Assembly: GCA_963924555.1 (NCBI GenBank)
Contig: OZ004586.1
Span: 186,001-250,000 of the forward strand
Direction of reading: 5' to 3'
Source: Crambe crambe
Lineage: Eukaryota; Porifera; Demospongiae; Poecilosclerida; Crambeidae
DNA length: 64,000 nt
The notes below the pieces were generated by a model. The model did no database searches, had not been told where the DNA came from, and was given only the letters and a program-made list of their open reading frames with translations. A program made the translations under genes and the position numbers. Positions 20,770 to 33,436 of this stretch are shown piece by piece (the first letter of the stretch is position 1; each line of letters opens with the position of its first letter).

Positions 20770-21143
20770 GCCCTCTGTTGCATGTACGTTCAGGTGTTTT
20801 GTTGGGAAAAGGTAATTAACTGGACCTGCCCCCCTTGCAATTCCTGTCCCAATCCAAGACAAAAGTTAGCAAACCGACGCACACTTCCCCCGTGCAATTA
20901 TGTAACAATTTAGCGGGAGAGTGATGTGAAAGTATGAACCTTGTACAAGTGGCCACTACAACTTGATTTCCTGTTTCTGGTCACTGGTCTCATTACAGCA
21001 ACTAGTTACATGATCTCTTGTACTTGTATAAGCGATCACATAATGTAACCATGATACTAGCTACAATGAATTCTATGAGGATACAGACGAGGCACTGTAG
21101 ACACATATCGGTGGATACTGTTCAATGCAAGAATGTAGAACTT
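20770..21143. other. Noncoding stretch between unit C and the long-TIR element
   Basis: It contains the upstream region of the unit C minus gene, including cccccgtgcaattatgtaaca, also seen upstream of the unit A gene at about 5678. I see no gene. Confidence 0.5.
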
Positions 21144-23594
21144 GACATAAAAGTAGTAAAAATGCCTTGAGTTACTGATGGCATTGAATTAAGTCATCCA
21201 TCACTCATAAGTCAAACATGCCACAAGTATACATGGCATTGAATTAAGTCCGTGACTTATTTCCATGCCAATATAAGTATTCACATTAAATGGCAGCTTT
21301 TTAAGTCAGAGTAGGTCCCTGGTAATTAGAATAATTTATTTAAAAAAAAAAACAGTTGCAAGCTAGCTAGCTGTAGCAACGGAAATAAATTAACAAGAAA
21401 ATTGTAAACAAGCAGTAGCAACATAGTTGATAGATTACTGTGGTGATTGAGATTGAGAGCATAGAATTTCTACACCATTTCAGATAGGCATGGGGCTGAA
21501 ATGTTCTTTTTTTTTTTTTTTTTTTTGGTCCATTATTCTATTCTGCAGTGCTCCTCTAGCAGACCCATTATTGTAGCCTATAATATTATTATAAAATGTC
21601 ATGAAAGAGATTATAAAATGTCATGAAAGAGTACTTTTGAACTGTGTGTAACAATGAAAGTGTTTACTGCACACTATTTTGTCCCAATGCACACACTGTT
21701 TTGTTTTCTTGCTGATCCCCAAAAGGATGGGGATCAGATCCTTTTGGGGATCAGCAAGAAAACAATCCTTTTGGGGATCAGCAAGAAAATAAAACAGTGT
21801 GTGCATGCTAAAATTAAAAAAAACTCACTCAGAATACACATACCAGTATCAATTTTGGTGCCAAGTCAAGATGCCAGCACTTGACAATCAGCTGGCAAGG
21901 GCTAGAGAGGAGCGAGGTTATAGTAGCTATAACAACGACTGCAGCCTATTATTCTGTTTATTTAGCCTATTATGCTGCTATTCCAGTGAAGTCCTATTCC
22001 AATTAGCATATCCCATGACCTTATAGTTTTCATTTAGGTTATATAACTCCTTTCTTGACCTGCAAAATGATAGCTAACAGTGAAACAGTTCATTACAACT
22101 TTGTCTGGTGAACCAAATCATGTATCATTATCTTTATTCATACAACATTGGTTCTGGCCGGCGAGATATGGCTGTTTTTCTTCTAATTTATTCACAATGA
22201 TCTAGAGATCACCAGCCATGGCTATCTTTAAAGTGTAGTCATTAATGATAACTGGTTTTAAAAAGTGGCTGGTCTTTGAGCAGTGCAAAGAGTAAAAGAG
22301 AGGGTGATATCTTAAAGTAATAAGCCATACAATTGCAGCATCTATTCAAAGACTATCTGGTTCAGGTTTTAAAAACAGCTCTTGAAATATTTTTTTCAGT
22401 AAAAAGGATGTGATTGAGAAGATAAATTGCTATGCATCACTCCAGCCAGTTACTACCCCCTTTAATGTCTTCCCAACATCATGATCTGAGGAATATTTTC
22501 TGTATGCAAGGCCATAGCTATAGCTAGCTATGTCTTTTTTAATAGCATCAGACAACAACAACCCACTCAAGTTGTTCCTGTTTGTATTGAAGGAGGTATC
22601 AAACACATTTTCACAATGTATGAAGATTGCTGGCTTATATTAGAACTTTTTAATGCAATGGTATTTACAGTTCCATAAACTATGATACTTGGAAAGGCGA
22701 ATTGGATTTCCTGCTGAAGATAACTGGTCCCTGCATGCTCCACAAAAAATCCATGGGGGCTGGGTGACTGAAGCCCCCCCCCCCCTCAATTTTTAAAAAA
22801 ACTAGGGCAAGAAGTACTGTACATAAGAGAGATGCATACCCACCATCAACAGCTCAGCCATTCCACCTCTCCCACTAGATAGCTACACTGTTCCATCTCT
22901 CCCACTATATAGTATACACTGTGATATATGCATGGCAGGAGATAGGGACATTAGTGTGATGCTCATCTGTTTCACTGAGGATGACTATTCTCCTTGCTGG
23001 TGCACTGGGTAAAGGGTTTGATATTTCCAGTTCTAGAAAGGTATAAGAGTTAATAAGTGAACCTTCTAACTGAAAACTATAAGGTCACTGCTTGGAAAAA
23101 GATGATGACATAGCTAGAGAAAAGCGGGAAGAATGAGTGGTTTGAGTTTTGGGTTATGACGAGGTCACTGAAATGAAATACTGTGTATAGTATCTCTGAA
23201 GATAAAATCTGTTTTAGTTATTGAATCTGGAGATTGTACAATAATCTTTTGCAAATTTTATACTTTCAATCACAATGGCTATGTTGCTATATTTTTTTAT
23301 TGTTTTTGACTTTCGACAGAGTATACTTAAAATAACTGCCCATTTGGTTATAATTATTATCATGGCATTGAATTAAGTCAGTCGATTATTCTAATTACCA
23401 GGGACCTACTCTGACTTAAAATGCTGCCATTTAATGTGAATACTTATATTGGCATGGAATTAAGTAACTGACTTAATTCAGTGCCATGTATACTCATGGC
23501 ATGTTTGATTTAAATCAATGCCATGAGTGACTCAAGGCATGGATGATGTAATTCAATGCCATGAGTTATGAGTAACTCAAGGCATTTTTATGTC
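21144..23594. mobile_element. Nonautonomous DNA element of about 2.45 kb with long inverted termini
   Basis: The left arm (about 21144-21335) and right arm (about 23375-23594) are imperfect inverted copies of roughly 190-220 bp. Both carry atgccttgagttact, ggcattgaattaag and, at the inner side, gtccctggtaattagaataa or its complement. The interior has no transposase-like frame; it holds a nested hairpin (about 21688-21807), a T tract and low-complexity AT-rich sequence. It occupies the place where the plus gene of unit D would be expected. Confidence 0.65.
21688..21807. repeat. Nested hairpin with repeated ttgctgatccccaaaaggat
   Basis: The segment gcacacactgttttgttttc with ttgctgatccccaaaagg is followed by two inverted copies of the latter and ends gcacacac in inverted orientation. 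It could fold into one long hairpin and may be a separate foldback element nested in the larger one. Confidence 0.55.
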
Positions 23595-23818
23595 ATTTTA
23601 TGTAGGACCATGCTCATTATAGAATTGACATTAACATAGCTACAAGACTCCAGACCCTAGCTTCATCGATTACAAAAAACTTGAATTTCAACAGTGTGTA
23701 CTATTCCACAGCCTACCAGTGCTGAGGTATATATAAGTCATTTTAAAGACTAACTTGTGCCCCCTTTTACCTACGCATGCGCATAAAGTAAAGGTGTATA
23801 ACGAAGCCAAGAGTTAAT

Positions 23819-26593
23819 TCAACAAATGAAACTAACTAGATCAGTACTTCTTGATTTGCTTGAACAATCCCATCCTCCAGCCACTAAAATCTCTCCCTCA
23901 GTAATTCGTGTACAGGTGCAATCACGTCGTGGATATGGTAAGTCTCCTACTTTCACCCATTCTCCAGTCTCAGGTCGGTAGTGTTGGATTGCAGTCACCG
24001 TTTTCCTATCCTTCACATTCATCCCACCTAATGCCAGCAAAGACCCACTGATGGAGAGTGGAGAAGATCCTGTATGTCCTAGTCCTGATATTTCCTTCCA
24101 TATCTCTTCTCTAGTGTTCTTGGAGTTAATCTGAGAAATGAGAGCTGGGAGGGACACACTGTACACCATGTCACTATGCCAAATCCCAACAGTACCTCCC
24201 ATGAGGTACCACATGTCACCTACTAGAGCTGTCCTCATACTAAAGACACGAGTTGGTGCTGGAGCTGCAGTGAACCATTGGTTGCTGGTGGTATTCATCA
24301 CTTCAACAGATGACGAGTCATAGTTACCTCCAGTCACAACCAGCCATTCACTGTAAGTGATTGCAGAGGGTTCCGATCGTGCTGTGGGCATATCTGGATA
24401 GGGGTGTGTCCATTTCTTATCTTGAGCTCTCCACACACCTAGAGATTTACTACAACTTGCATCACGTAGCCAACCACCAACCAGGACTAGTTGGTTGTGA
24501 ATTGCTGTCATTCCAAACCCACGTGTAGTGTATGGTGGCAATGTGCCCCATCTCCCTGAATCACTCTCATACTCCATCACCACATACTTTCTATTTCTTA
24601 CACTACAGTATCCTCCCCCAAAATATACCCTCCCCTGCACCACCACTGACTGTATGTAAAGACTCATAGCAAAGGGCATGTCAGGACCACGCCTCCATTT
24701 CAGTTGGAGAGGAACTTTCGGTCTGTGAGGCCCCTATAATGATCACAATAATGAGATGCATTAGATGGTAACTACTACACACCTACCTGCCCCACCCCCT
24801 CCTGTAACAGTTGTTGGGTCCTCCTCAATTCCTCCATTAACCTGCTGTTCTCAGCTTCTTTACTTTGCAGCTCCTCCCCTTCCCTACTCTCCATTTCTGC
24901 ACGCAAGTGGGACAAGGACTCCTATACAGAGAGATAGCATCATGCTATATATAGCACGTGTTAAAATCCAGCAAACCAGCCCCAATTCCTTTGGAGGAAT
25001 GCTAACCTCTGTTTCTCTCTGCTGGTGTTGGAGCTGTCTGTCCTTCTCCTCCATGTCTCTCTGCTGCTGTTGGAGCTGTCTATCCTTCAATTCCATGTCT
25101 CTCTGTTGCTGTTGGAGCTGTCTGTCCTTCTCCTCCATGTCTTTCTGTTGCTGTCGGAGCTGTTTGTCCTTCTCCTCCATGTCTCTCTGTTGCTGTCTCA
25201 CTAGTCTTTCATGTTCCCTTGTTTCTCTTTGTAACTGCTCTCTAACCAGCTGCATGAAATTGTGAAGACTTGACTGCTCATGACTTAAAGTCTGAGTGTA
25301 ACTTACTTGCAGCTCTCTAGCCAAGTCCTCTGCCCTTTCCTCCGATACCCGAAGTCTTCCTTCAGATACCTGAAGTCTTTCCTGCATATTAAAAGGACCA
25401 GCATATAATAGTTCAACATTGACTTTTCTCTACCTCTGCTTGTGCCAGTTCCTCTTTTTGTATCTTCATCTCCTTGATCAGTACAACCTGTCCAATGTCC
25501 AGTTTCACCAGACTACCTCCATACACACCTTCCACCTCCACCTTCAGTCTCTGGAGACTACCCAGTACGTCATCCGTGGATGGCCTTCGCTCTGGGGCAT
25601 TGTGAAGACACTGTCTGACCAGGTGGACTAGGGCAGGGTGGAGATAACCAAACTGCCCCTCCAATATCTCCATGTACCCTCCACGACGCTCCACCTCTGT
25701 ACGAGCTAGAGCACGCTCAGGGTTATCAGGATCAGGGAATGTGTGTGACAGCAAGTTCCCAGGAAACACCTGAAAGATCATCAGTTTATTTCATATCCAA
25801 TCATTAAGAGATTGTCACTTACCTGTGTCATTGTGTACAGGGTAAGATGTCCAAAGGAGAAGATGTCGAGGGATGGTCCATAGCGGTGAGTCTCATTCAA
25901 AGCTTCTGGAGGCATGTAAACCAGTGTCCCTGGCAAGCGTGAGAGGGTACTGGCCAGCTGACCAGGCCTCATGTCAATCATGCGAGAGTTGCCCATGTCA
26001 GTGATCTTAGCAACAAGGGAGGAGGTGAGGAGGACGTTCTTGGCTGTCAAGTCTCTGTGGATGATCTGAGGTTGCCTATTGTGGAGGTAAACTAGTCCAC
26101 TGGCCACATCCTTTAGAACTGAGCACTTGAGGGAGAGAGGGAGGCCAGGCATGTGTTCCAGCATGTCGTCCAGACTGGTTTCCAGTCGTTCCATCACAAG
26201 TAGAGGCAGTCGAGTCCCTGAGAGGAAGCACAGACCAAGGAACAGGGTGATGTTGGGGTGACGGAGGCTGGACATGATCTGACACTCCTGCTCATACTTG
26301 CGTACGACATCAGGCACTCCAACATTGCCATCATCCAGCAGAACCTCATGCAGCTTCTTACCAGCACACACTAGATGCTGGTACTCCACCTATGGATTAG
26401 CTTTGTGTAAAATGCAGCAAACTAGTACTTGCCCAACACTTACCTCCTCCACTGAACCAAAAGAACCCGTTCCCAGTACTCTGCCAGTTGGAGTGACGTC
26501 AGTCAACATAAACTGCTGTAACTGACTGTTGTTCCTGAAGGCTTGAGTCACGTCCTCTCGATCTCTGCGACCACCACGTCTTAGAAAGGCCAT
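23819..26593 (-). CDS. Kinase/coiled-coil/Kelch protein, unit D (825 aa)
   Basis: Exons in transcript order: 26444-26593, 25823-26389, 25434-25769, 25007-25381, 24787-24921 and 23819-24733. They sum to 2478 nt, open throughout. Shortest family member: only four 14-residue repeats and no expanded LQASEER block. Exon 24787-24921 lacks three residues present in the other copies (after MESREG). Kinase motifs GTGSFGSVEE, AGKKL, HRDLTAKN, DMG and MPPEAL are intact. The Kelch domain is more diverged at its end (LVAGGWDCSSKSRS). This copy has no plus-strand partner. A 149-bp foldback element starts 20 bp upstream of its start codon and carries CGCATGCG cores. Confidence 0.8.
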
Positions 26594-26612
26594 TATTTTT
26601 TTACATATAATA

Positions 26613-26761
26613 TACACTGATTTGCAGGTCGGTTGTCACAAAAAAAGGTCGTCAATTTGCACGCATGCGTATTGAATTCCATTGGTTTTTGAATTGAGAT
26701 GAACGCGCATGCGTGGAAATTGACGACCTTTTTTGTGACAACCGACCTGCAAATCGGTGTA
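26613..26761. mobile_element. 149-bp foldback MITE at the unit D promoter
   Basis: Arms of about 56 bp are near-perfect inverted copies: left tacactgatttgcaggtcgg, continuing ttgtcacaaaa; right, inverted, tacaccgatttgcaggtcgg. A short unpaired centre lies at about 26672-26700. TA flanks are present. Each arm contains an acgcatgcg core, so the insertion may have supplied promoter elements. Confidence 0.8.
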
Positions 26762-26789
26762 GCACATACGTACGCCCCTTTATTTACTT

Positions 26790-26822
26790 ATACGCATGCG
26801 CATACACAGCACGCATGCGCAT
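26790..26822. promoter_or_regulatory. Two NRF-1-like palindromes between unit D and CDC6
   Basis: tacgcatgcgcata at about 26791 and acgcatgcgcataa at about 26811 lie about 200 bp upstream of the unit D start codon. The next gene, CDC6, ends at 26888, so these sites probably serve unit D. Confidence 0.45.
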
Positions 26823-26887
26823 AAGTACAGATTATTGTCAAACTAAAATGGATGAATAAATAATTATGACCTTGTAAAACAATGAGT

Positions 26888-29004
<2,117 letters not shown>

Positions 29005-29059
29005 CTTTGAGGTCTTTCACTCACTGACAAAAAAACTGACTGCTTTTTCCCTCCAAAAA

Positions 29060-29092
29060 TTCCCGCGCTAGTAGGTATACGCATGCGCGGAT
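29060..29092. promoter_or_regulatory. CDC6 promoter: E2F-like site and NRF-1-like palindrome
   Basis: ttcccgcgc at 29060-29068 fits an E2F site (TTSSCGC core), and tacgcatgcgcgg follows at 29079-29090. Both lie 55-90 bp upstream of the CDC6 start codon. E2F control of CDC6 is well established in vertebrates and flies; here it is inference from the motif. Confidence 0.5.
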
Positions 29093-29527
29093 CTATAATT
29101 AGGGCGTGTCCTAACCGCAAGCGCGCGCTAGCTAGATATGGGCGGAACCGGAACTAACCAATATAAGCGCATCCTGTTTAAAAAAAGATAAGATTCATGG
29201 TATAATTATGTAACATAACATTTGAAACATCAAAAATAATAATGCTGAGATTACTGCTTATCACTATGACAATCACATTTACAGAAACACAGCAACGATA
29301 ATAGTGTATTAATAATAATAATAGGCAAACATTAATTGACTCAAAACCAAAACAGACACACAATCATAAGATAGAGTTCATGATTGTAGAATAGTTAACT
29401 CTGCAACAATTTTTTTTACGGTTAGTTTTCACGAAAAGAAAAAAAACAACTTTTTGGTCTGTGTGCAATGTGTGCTATAATAGTCTGTGCATGTTTGTTA
29501 ATTACACTGGAGCTGGCCCCACCCCTC

Positions 29528-31105
29528 CTATTGGGACTTCCCACAGCAACCTCCTCCTCCACCACCACCCTATAAAAAGACGGGGAAAAGAAACATTATT
29601 AAAGTTCTCTATATCCTCTTTACAGAATTAATAAGACTTACCCCTTGTGATCTTTGTCCTTCTTCTCCGCGGACGTAGGGCTGTCCTGAACGCTCAGCTC
29701 TCTGCTGTTGAGGTGTGCTCTTGGGAAGTTTCTTTGCTATTGCCAGGAAGATATCGTTCACGTTCATAGCTGTCTTGGCTGATGTCTCCATAAACAATAA
29801 ACTGTTCTCTTCTGCATACACTTGAGCTTCCTACAGGGAGAATGATAGCAAAAGAATTAAGGTATTTGTAAATCTCCTCGCATCTCACTCCCCCCTCCCC
29901 CTTCTTTCACCTGGCTCAGTCCTCCTTCTCCTGATATTTTCAAGGGCTAGGGAATTCTAACTATGACAGGAAGGAAGTGACAGTAGGGGAAGTACACTTC
30001 CTTTTTTGTAGTCAGATGTTTGTAGCCTTAGAAAGAAAACTGGCTGGCCGGCTACTGATGAAGCTGGCTCCAACTTATAACTGGCTCTAATTTATAAACA
30101 CTACACCCAGACACTGCCAAGGCTGGGTGTCAAGTGAGTACAAAAAGTACACCTTAGCTCCATACTCATAATCACTTTAGTCATGTGACTTGAACCATGA
30201 CTTATAACAATCCAATTATGGACCTGATAGCATTTGTACTATCATTCTAGACAGGGGAATGAGGTCATCATTTGTTATGTCTCAACAATCATGCCACTAT
30301 CACATCACATCACTAATATCTTCAAAAGTACTTCCAGTATTCCATATGATGATACTTTTGGGGGAGATCACTTTAATATGCCGCATTTTTGGGAGGAGGA
30401 AAATAAATCAGATGTGTACTTATTTCAGGGTGAAAAAATATATACACACAGACATCTCTCTCTCTCTCTCTCTCTAGATTTGTGCATGTCTACACGTGCA
30501 CATTTCTTGCGGACCACTCCCTATTACACTATACAAAGCATCACCACTACATTCAGTATCATAGGCATACCTCAAAATCTACCATTCTTTTACTGGCCAA
30601 ATCAGCCTTGTTGCCGGAGAGAGCTATGACAATGTTTGGACTGGCTTGCCTCTGCAGTTCCTTTACCCATGATTTCGCCCGCACAAATGTATCCTGCACC
30701 AAGATACAATCAAAAAAAGAGTCATTCTATATAAAGCACACCATCAAGGTTCAGGAAGTGCTGACACAGCACCATTAGTGAGTAATGGTTGGCATTAGTG
30801 GTGTATGGCTTAGCAAGGAATGAAGGATGTGTTTAGCATGAGAATGGAATTAGCAGAGCTCTACTCTTCTGTTATTGGTCTCTCAGTACAGGAAGTATTT
30901 CGTTCTTAAAGTCAACTCCAAAGGTCAATTATGAACATGCACACACTCACCATGTTTGTGATATCGTAGACGACAATAGCTGCTTGAGCTCCTCGATAGT
31001 ACATGGGGGCAAGGCTGTGATATCGCTCCTGGCCGGCCGTATCCCAGATCTCGAATTTGACAGTTGTGTCGTCCAAGTTTACTGTTTGTGTCAGGAAGGC
31101 AGCTG

Positions 31106-31198
<93 letters not shown>

Positions 31199-31526
31199 AG
31201 ATAATGACATAACTAATGAAAGGAGTATCCCCTGGATTTTCAGTGTAGCCTGGAAAAATGACACGCCCCACTATTTGATACATGTATACACACCTCCTAT
31301 TGTGCTCTCTTGATATTCATGAAACTGTCCCTTGACGAAACGAAGCACCAAACTGGACTTGCCCACAGCTGACTCTCCTGTTCAGAATACAATACTCAAG
31401 GTCAAAGTACATGTTGAAGTGTAAGGGATATTAGATTCACTTACCTAGCAACACTAACTTGAACTGACAGATCTTTTCTCTTGGTATACCATTTGGACGT
31501 TGGACTGCGCCTTGTCTATTAGCCAT
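29528..31526 (-). CDS. RAB5: RAB5 small GTPase (223 aa)
   Basis: Exons in transcript order: 31445-31526, 31294-31377, 30951-31102, 30571-30693, 29642-29830 and 29528-29569; total 672 nt in frame. RAB5 controls early endosome fusion and endocytosis. All nucleotide motifs are present: [29 protein letters not shown] and ETSAKT. The RAB5 signature [20 protein letters not shown] is kept. The C-terminus ends GGCCGKSQ with the two cysteines for geranylgeranylation followed by four residues, close to the vertebrate CCSN end. The last coding exon carries only 13 residues. Intron 2 holds a GA microsatellite at about 31114-31195. Confidence 0.95.
31114..31195. repeat. GA microsatellite in a RAB5 intron
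   Basis: About 80 bp of GA dinucleotide lie next to the 3' splice site of intron 2; on the transcript strand this is a CT tract that could act as the polypyrimidine tract. Confidence 0.85.
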
Positions 31527-32690
31527 CTCTCTTTCGTCTGTAAGTACTAAAATCCAATGGGATAAATGTTCTCATCACGGGGCTAATTAACCATTAAATG
31601 CTCAAGGGGGCTGCTTTAAGTACTTCAAAACCACAAGAGATGAAATAGTAAGAATATTTATAACTGAGCACATTTATGCTGTAACCGTGGAAACTTGGCA
31701 TAAAGGAGGTGAATAATTAAGTATAGTCAATGGGAAAGAGAAAGAGTTAGTTTGATGTCGTGTTCAATAGAGTGAGCACATTTGGTAGATCAGTATATAA
31801 CTAACTCCACTATCACATTCAAAGTCATCCAAAAAGAGAAATTCCTGATTACGTTCATAAGTATGTTGGAGTCATGCTGTGCACTTGATCAAATGTGTCA
31901 TTCCTTTTGAATTCCCAGTTCTGCTACAAGACTATGAATGGAGAAGCATCTTTGAACACTACCAGCTTAAGCAGGGCGAGCGAAAATTAATCCAAGTTGC
32001 TTGCCAAGCCTAAAAATAGCAAAGGGATGAAGGCAGGGGGCGATGACACATTTAGAAGTGTCAGTACTCCACACCTTAATGGGATATGTGACATGAAAGA
32101 TGTCTGGCCAGCTGGTAACTGAACTAAGCAGGCCCCTCATATAAAAGCACCATATCACCCTCTAGGCACACTCCTGGATAATATATGCCCTCAGGCCTAC
32201 TTTATTTCAGTCAGACTTGGTCATGATAAAGACTACAAAGGGGTCATATCTACTAGCATCCTCCACACATCTGATTTAGTCAACCTTAACCGACTACCTG
32301 CTGTTTTATGACCACTTACGTCGATTATATCAAGGTAAGGGTAAAAGGTGATGAAGGGGTGGGTGATAAACACTTCAGAATCTCCAGATTCTATCTGGCC
32401 GGCCAAACCTAACTCCGCGGACGAAATACTTTCTTATAGTCTCTCTATTCGGGTCTTTCCGGTAGTAAAGTTAACCTAGGTTTAGCCCTCCTTATTAGAG
32501 AATAATTTGATCACAACTGTTGGCCAATTTCACTGATAAATATCTAGAGAAAGTCAATCTTCTTTGAGCTTACAGTACACAATATTACAGCCAGTCACGA
32601 GACTTTCAGAAAACAGGAAGTTTTTGCACACACCATTTTCACCACCGCACGCGCACCCACCTCCTCCTGCCTGGTTACTACGCATGCGCT
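31527..32690. promoter_or_regulatory. Divergent upstream region between RAB5 and RPL41
   Basis: I see no supported gene. It contains the RAB5 5' region and, near its right end, cgcacgcgcacc and the NRF-1-like tacgcatgcgct at about 32679-32690, some 190 bp before the RPL41 start codon. A short open frame near 31967-32158 has no recognisable domain. Confidence 0.5.
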
Positions 32691-32871
32691 AAAGATCACA
32701 TGGGCCTTGGGAAAGCTTTGTTTACGGAAAAGGTAAGGGTTCGAAAGAGAGAAGATTAAACCCTAGTTAATCCTTACTTGTGTGCTTATCTAGCCAATCT
32801 AATGTCTTATCACAGTAGGTTTAAGTAGATCTTTCTTTATATCTGTTGCAGGAGCGACAAGACAAGGCAAA

Positions 32872-33064
32872 ATGAGGGATAAAGTGAGTGATTTTGTGTG
32901 ATCAATACACGCCTGTTTTAGTGTTCTTTTATGTACTGTAGTGGAAGAAAAAGAGAATGCGAAGGTTTGATGGTAACCAGTTTCGATGTAGTAATAGAAT
33001 GAACTTTGTTTTATCTTCCAGATTGAAGCGCAAGAGAAGAAAGATGAGGCAGAGAGCGAAGTAG
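32872..33064 (+). CDS. RPL41: Ribosomal protein eL41 (RPL41), 25 aa
   Basis: Coding exons 32872-32883, 32942-32964 and 33022-33064 give 25 codons plus TAG. The product starts MRDKWKKKRMRRLKRKR and ends RQRAK, an almost wholly Lys/Arg helix that matches the extremely conserved eL41, found at the ribosomal subunit interface. A 5' untranslated exon probably ends at 32732 (gtaagg donor) and joins at 32852. It is the shortest protein-coding gene here, and three introns interrupt its roughly 0.35 kb of locus. Residue 3 is Asp where most animals have Ala. Confidence 0.92.
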
Positions 33065-33436
33065 ACAGTGACCTCTTATCTTTCCCACACTCCACTGTGT
33101 CTATGAATTGGCATTCATGAAGCTGACTAAGCTGAACCCAATACTAATGTACTGTTTTGCAATGTTTTGTTTCGATTCACCAATAATGAATCTATTGCAC
33201 TCCAAAATAATATTAATGTGAACGCTCAGAACCGGTTGGACTTTGACCTCTTACGGTGGAAGTCCTGGAATGAGATAAACCGCAAATTCGCTATCCTATA
33301 TCTACCAGAGAGTTGTGATAGGACTGGACTCTATGACCGTTAGACCCTCAAGTTAGTGAAAACCTTGCCAGGCTAGTTGCTAGTACTGGTAGCAGACTAG
33401 CTGGATTTTTGCTGATTTGAGGAAGTCTTGCAAGCT

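Noticed and set aside
31967-32158. Small frame between RAB5 and RPL41
   Set aside because: No domain, no splice support, composition like the surrounding noncoding DNA.
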